A DNA stretch of 35,736 nt from Chitinophaga hostae (lineage in GTDB: Bacteria; Bacteroidota; Bacteroidia; Chitinophagales; Chitinophagaceae): assembly GCF_018224885.1 (NCBI RefSeq), contig NZ_JAGTXB010000033.1, positions 1 through 35,736 of the forward strand. Direction: 5' to 3'. Under the pieces are notes generated by a model. It ran no database searches, had not been told where the DNA came from, and was given only the letters and a program-made list of their open reading frames with translations. The position numbers and the translations under genes were made by a program. This document shows positions 35,714-35,736 of the stretch, piece by piece; within the stretch, counting starts at the first letter, position 1, and every line of letters starts with the position of its first letter.

Positions 35714-35736
35714 GCATCAGTATCCGCTAAAAACAA

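Noticed and set aside
1..35736. tRNA, rRNA, CRISPR array, insertion sequence, integrase or attachment site
   Set aside because: None seen by eye: no repeat-spacer pattern, no transposase or recombinase ORF, and no cloverleaf candidate in the few gaps. Short non-coding RNAs cannot be excluded without a covariance-model search.

Overview
The window reads as chromosomal DNA of a Bacteroidota bacterium, most likely in the Chitinophagaceae (Chitinophaga-like). The evidence is three SusC/SusD outer-membrane uptake pairs, two ECF-sigma/FecR-type anti-sigma pairs of the Bacteroidota form (FecR followed by DUF4974), TonB-dependent receptors with an N-terminal STN domain, a LytS/LytTR two-component pair with a TPR sensor, weak Shine-Dalgarno signals, and -7 promoter boxes of the TAnnTTTG kind. 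The genus is an inference from style, not a search result.

Layout. 1-211: terminator of a gene to the left. 212-2797 (-): exported beta-propeller/phosphoesterase fusion. 3090-5966 (+): exported DUF5107 protein with TPR repeats. 5967-6936: AT-rich leader of about 970 bases. 6937-12257 (+): susC1-susD1, ended by a strong hairpin terminator (12314-12349). 12386-22025 (-): a complete regulated uptake locus, transcribed sigma factor, FecR anti-sigma, susC2 (with STN), susD2, then a GH63-like glycosidase. 22221-23414 (-): YcaQ-family DNA glycosylase. 23655-26329 (+): TPR-LytS histidine kinase and LytTR response regulator. 26436-28280 (-): right-handed beta-helix, tailspike-like protein interrupted by one in-frame TGA. 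28560-35713 (+): a third locus, sigma factor (no usable start codon), FecR, susC3 (with STN), susD3, probably continuing past the right edge.

How the genes work together. In loci B (12386-22025) and C (28560-35713) the expected logic is trans-envelope signalling. Substrate at SusC/SusD is relayed from the STN domain through TonB to FecR in the inner membrane, which releases the sigma factor to transcribe the locus. Locus B carries its own enzyme, an (alpha/alpha)6-barrel glycosidase. Locus A (susC1/susD1) lacks both STN and a linked sigma/FecR pair, so it must be controlled differently; its long leader is the obvious place to look.

Main oddities: (1) the beta-helix gene is intact except for a TGA where a Gly codon is expected; (2) 370 bases away, the sigma gene of locus C has a complete sigma-70 fold but no ATG/GTG/TTG start in frame; (3) a 20-bp hairpin sits in the susD2-glycosidase gap, and its two wobble pairs form only in the RNA of the operon strand; (4) a short CGTGTCTTACT-like element recurs in both sigma-FecR gaps and again in the susC1 leader, where no sigma/FecR genes exist. 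I found no convincing new defence, mobile or CRISPR system, and no tRNA or rRNA.
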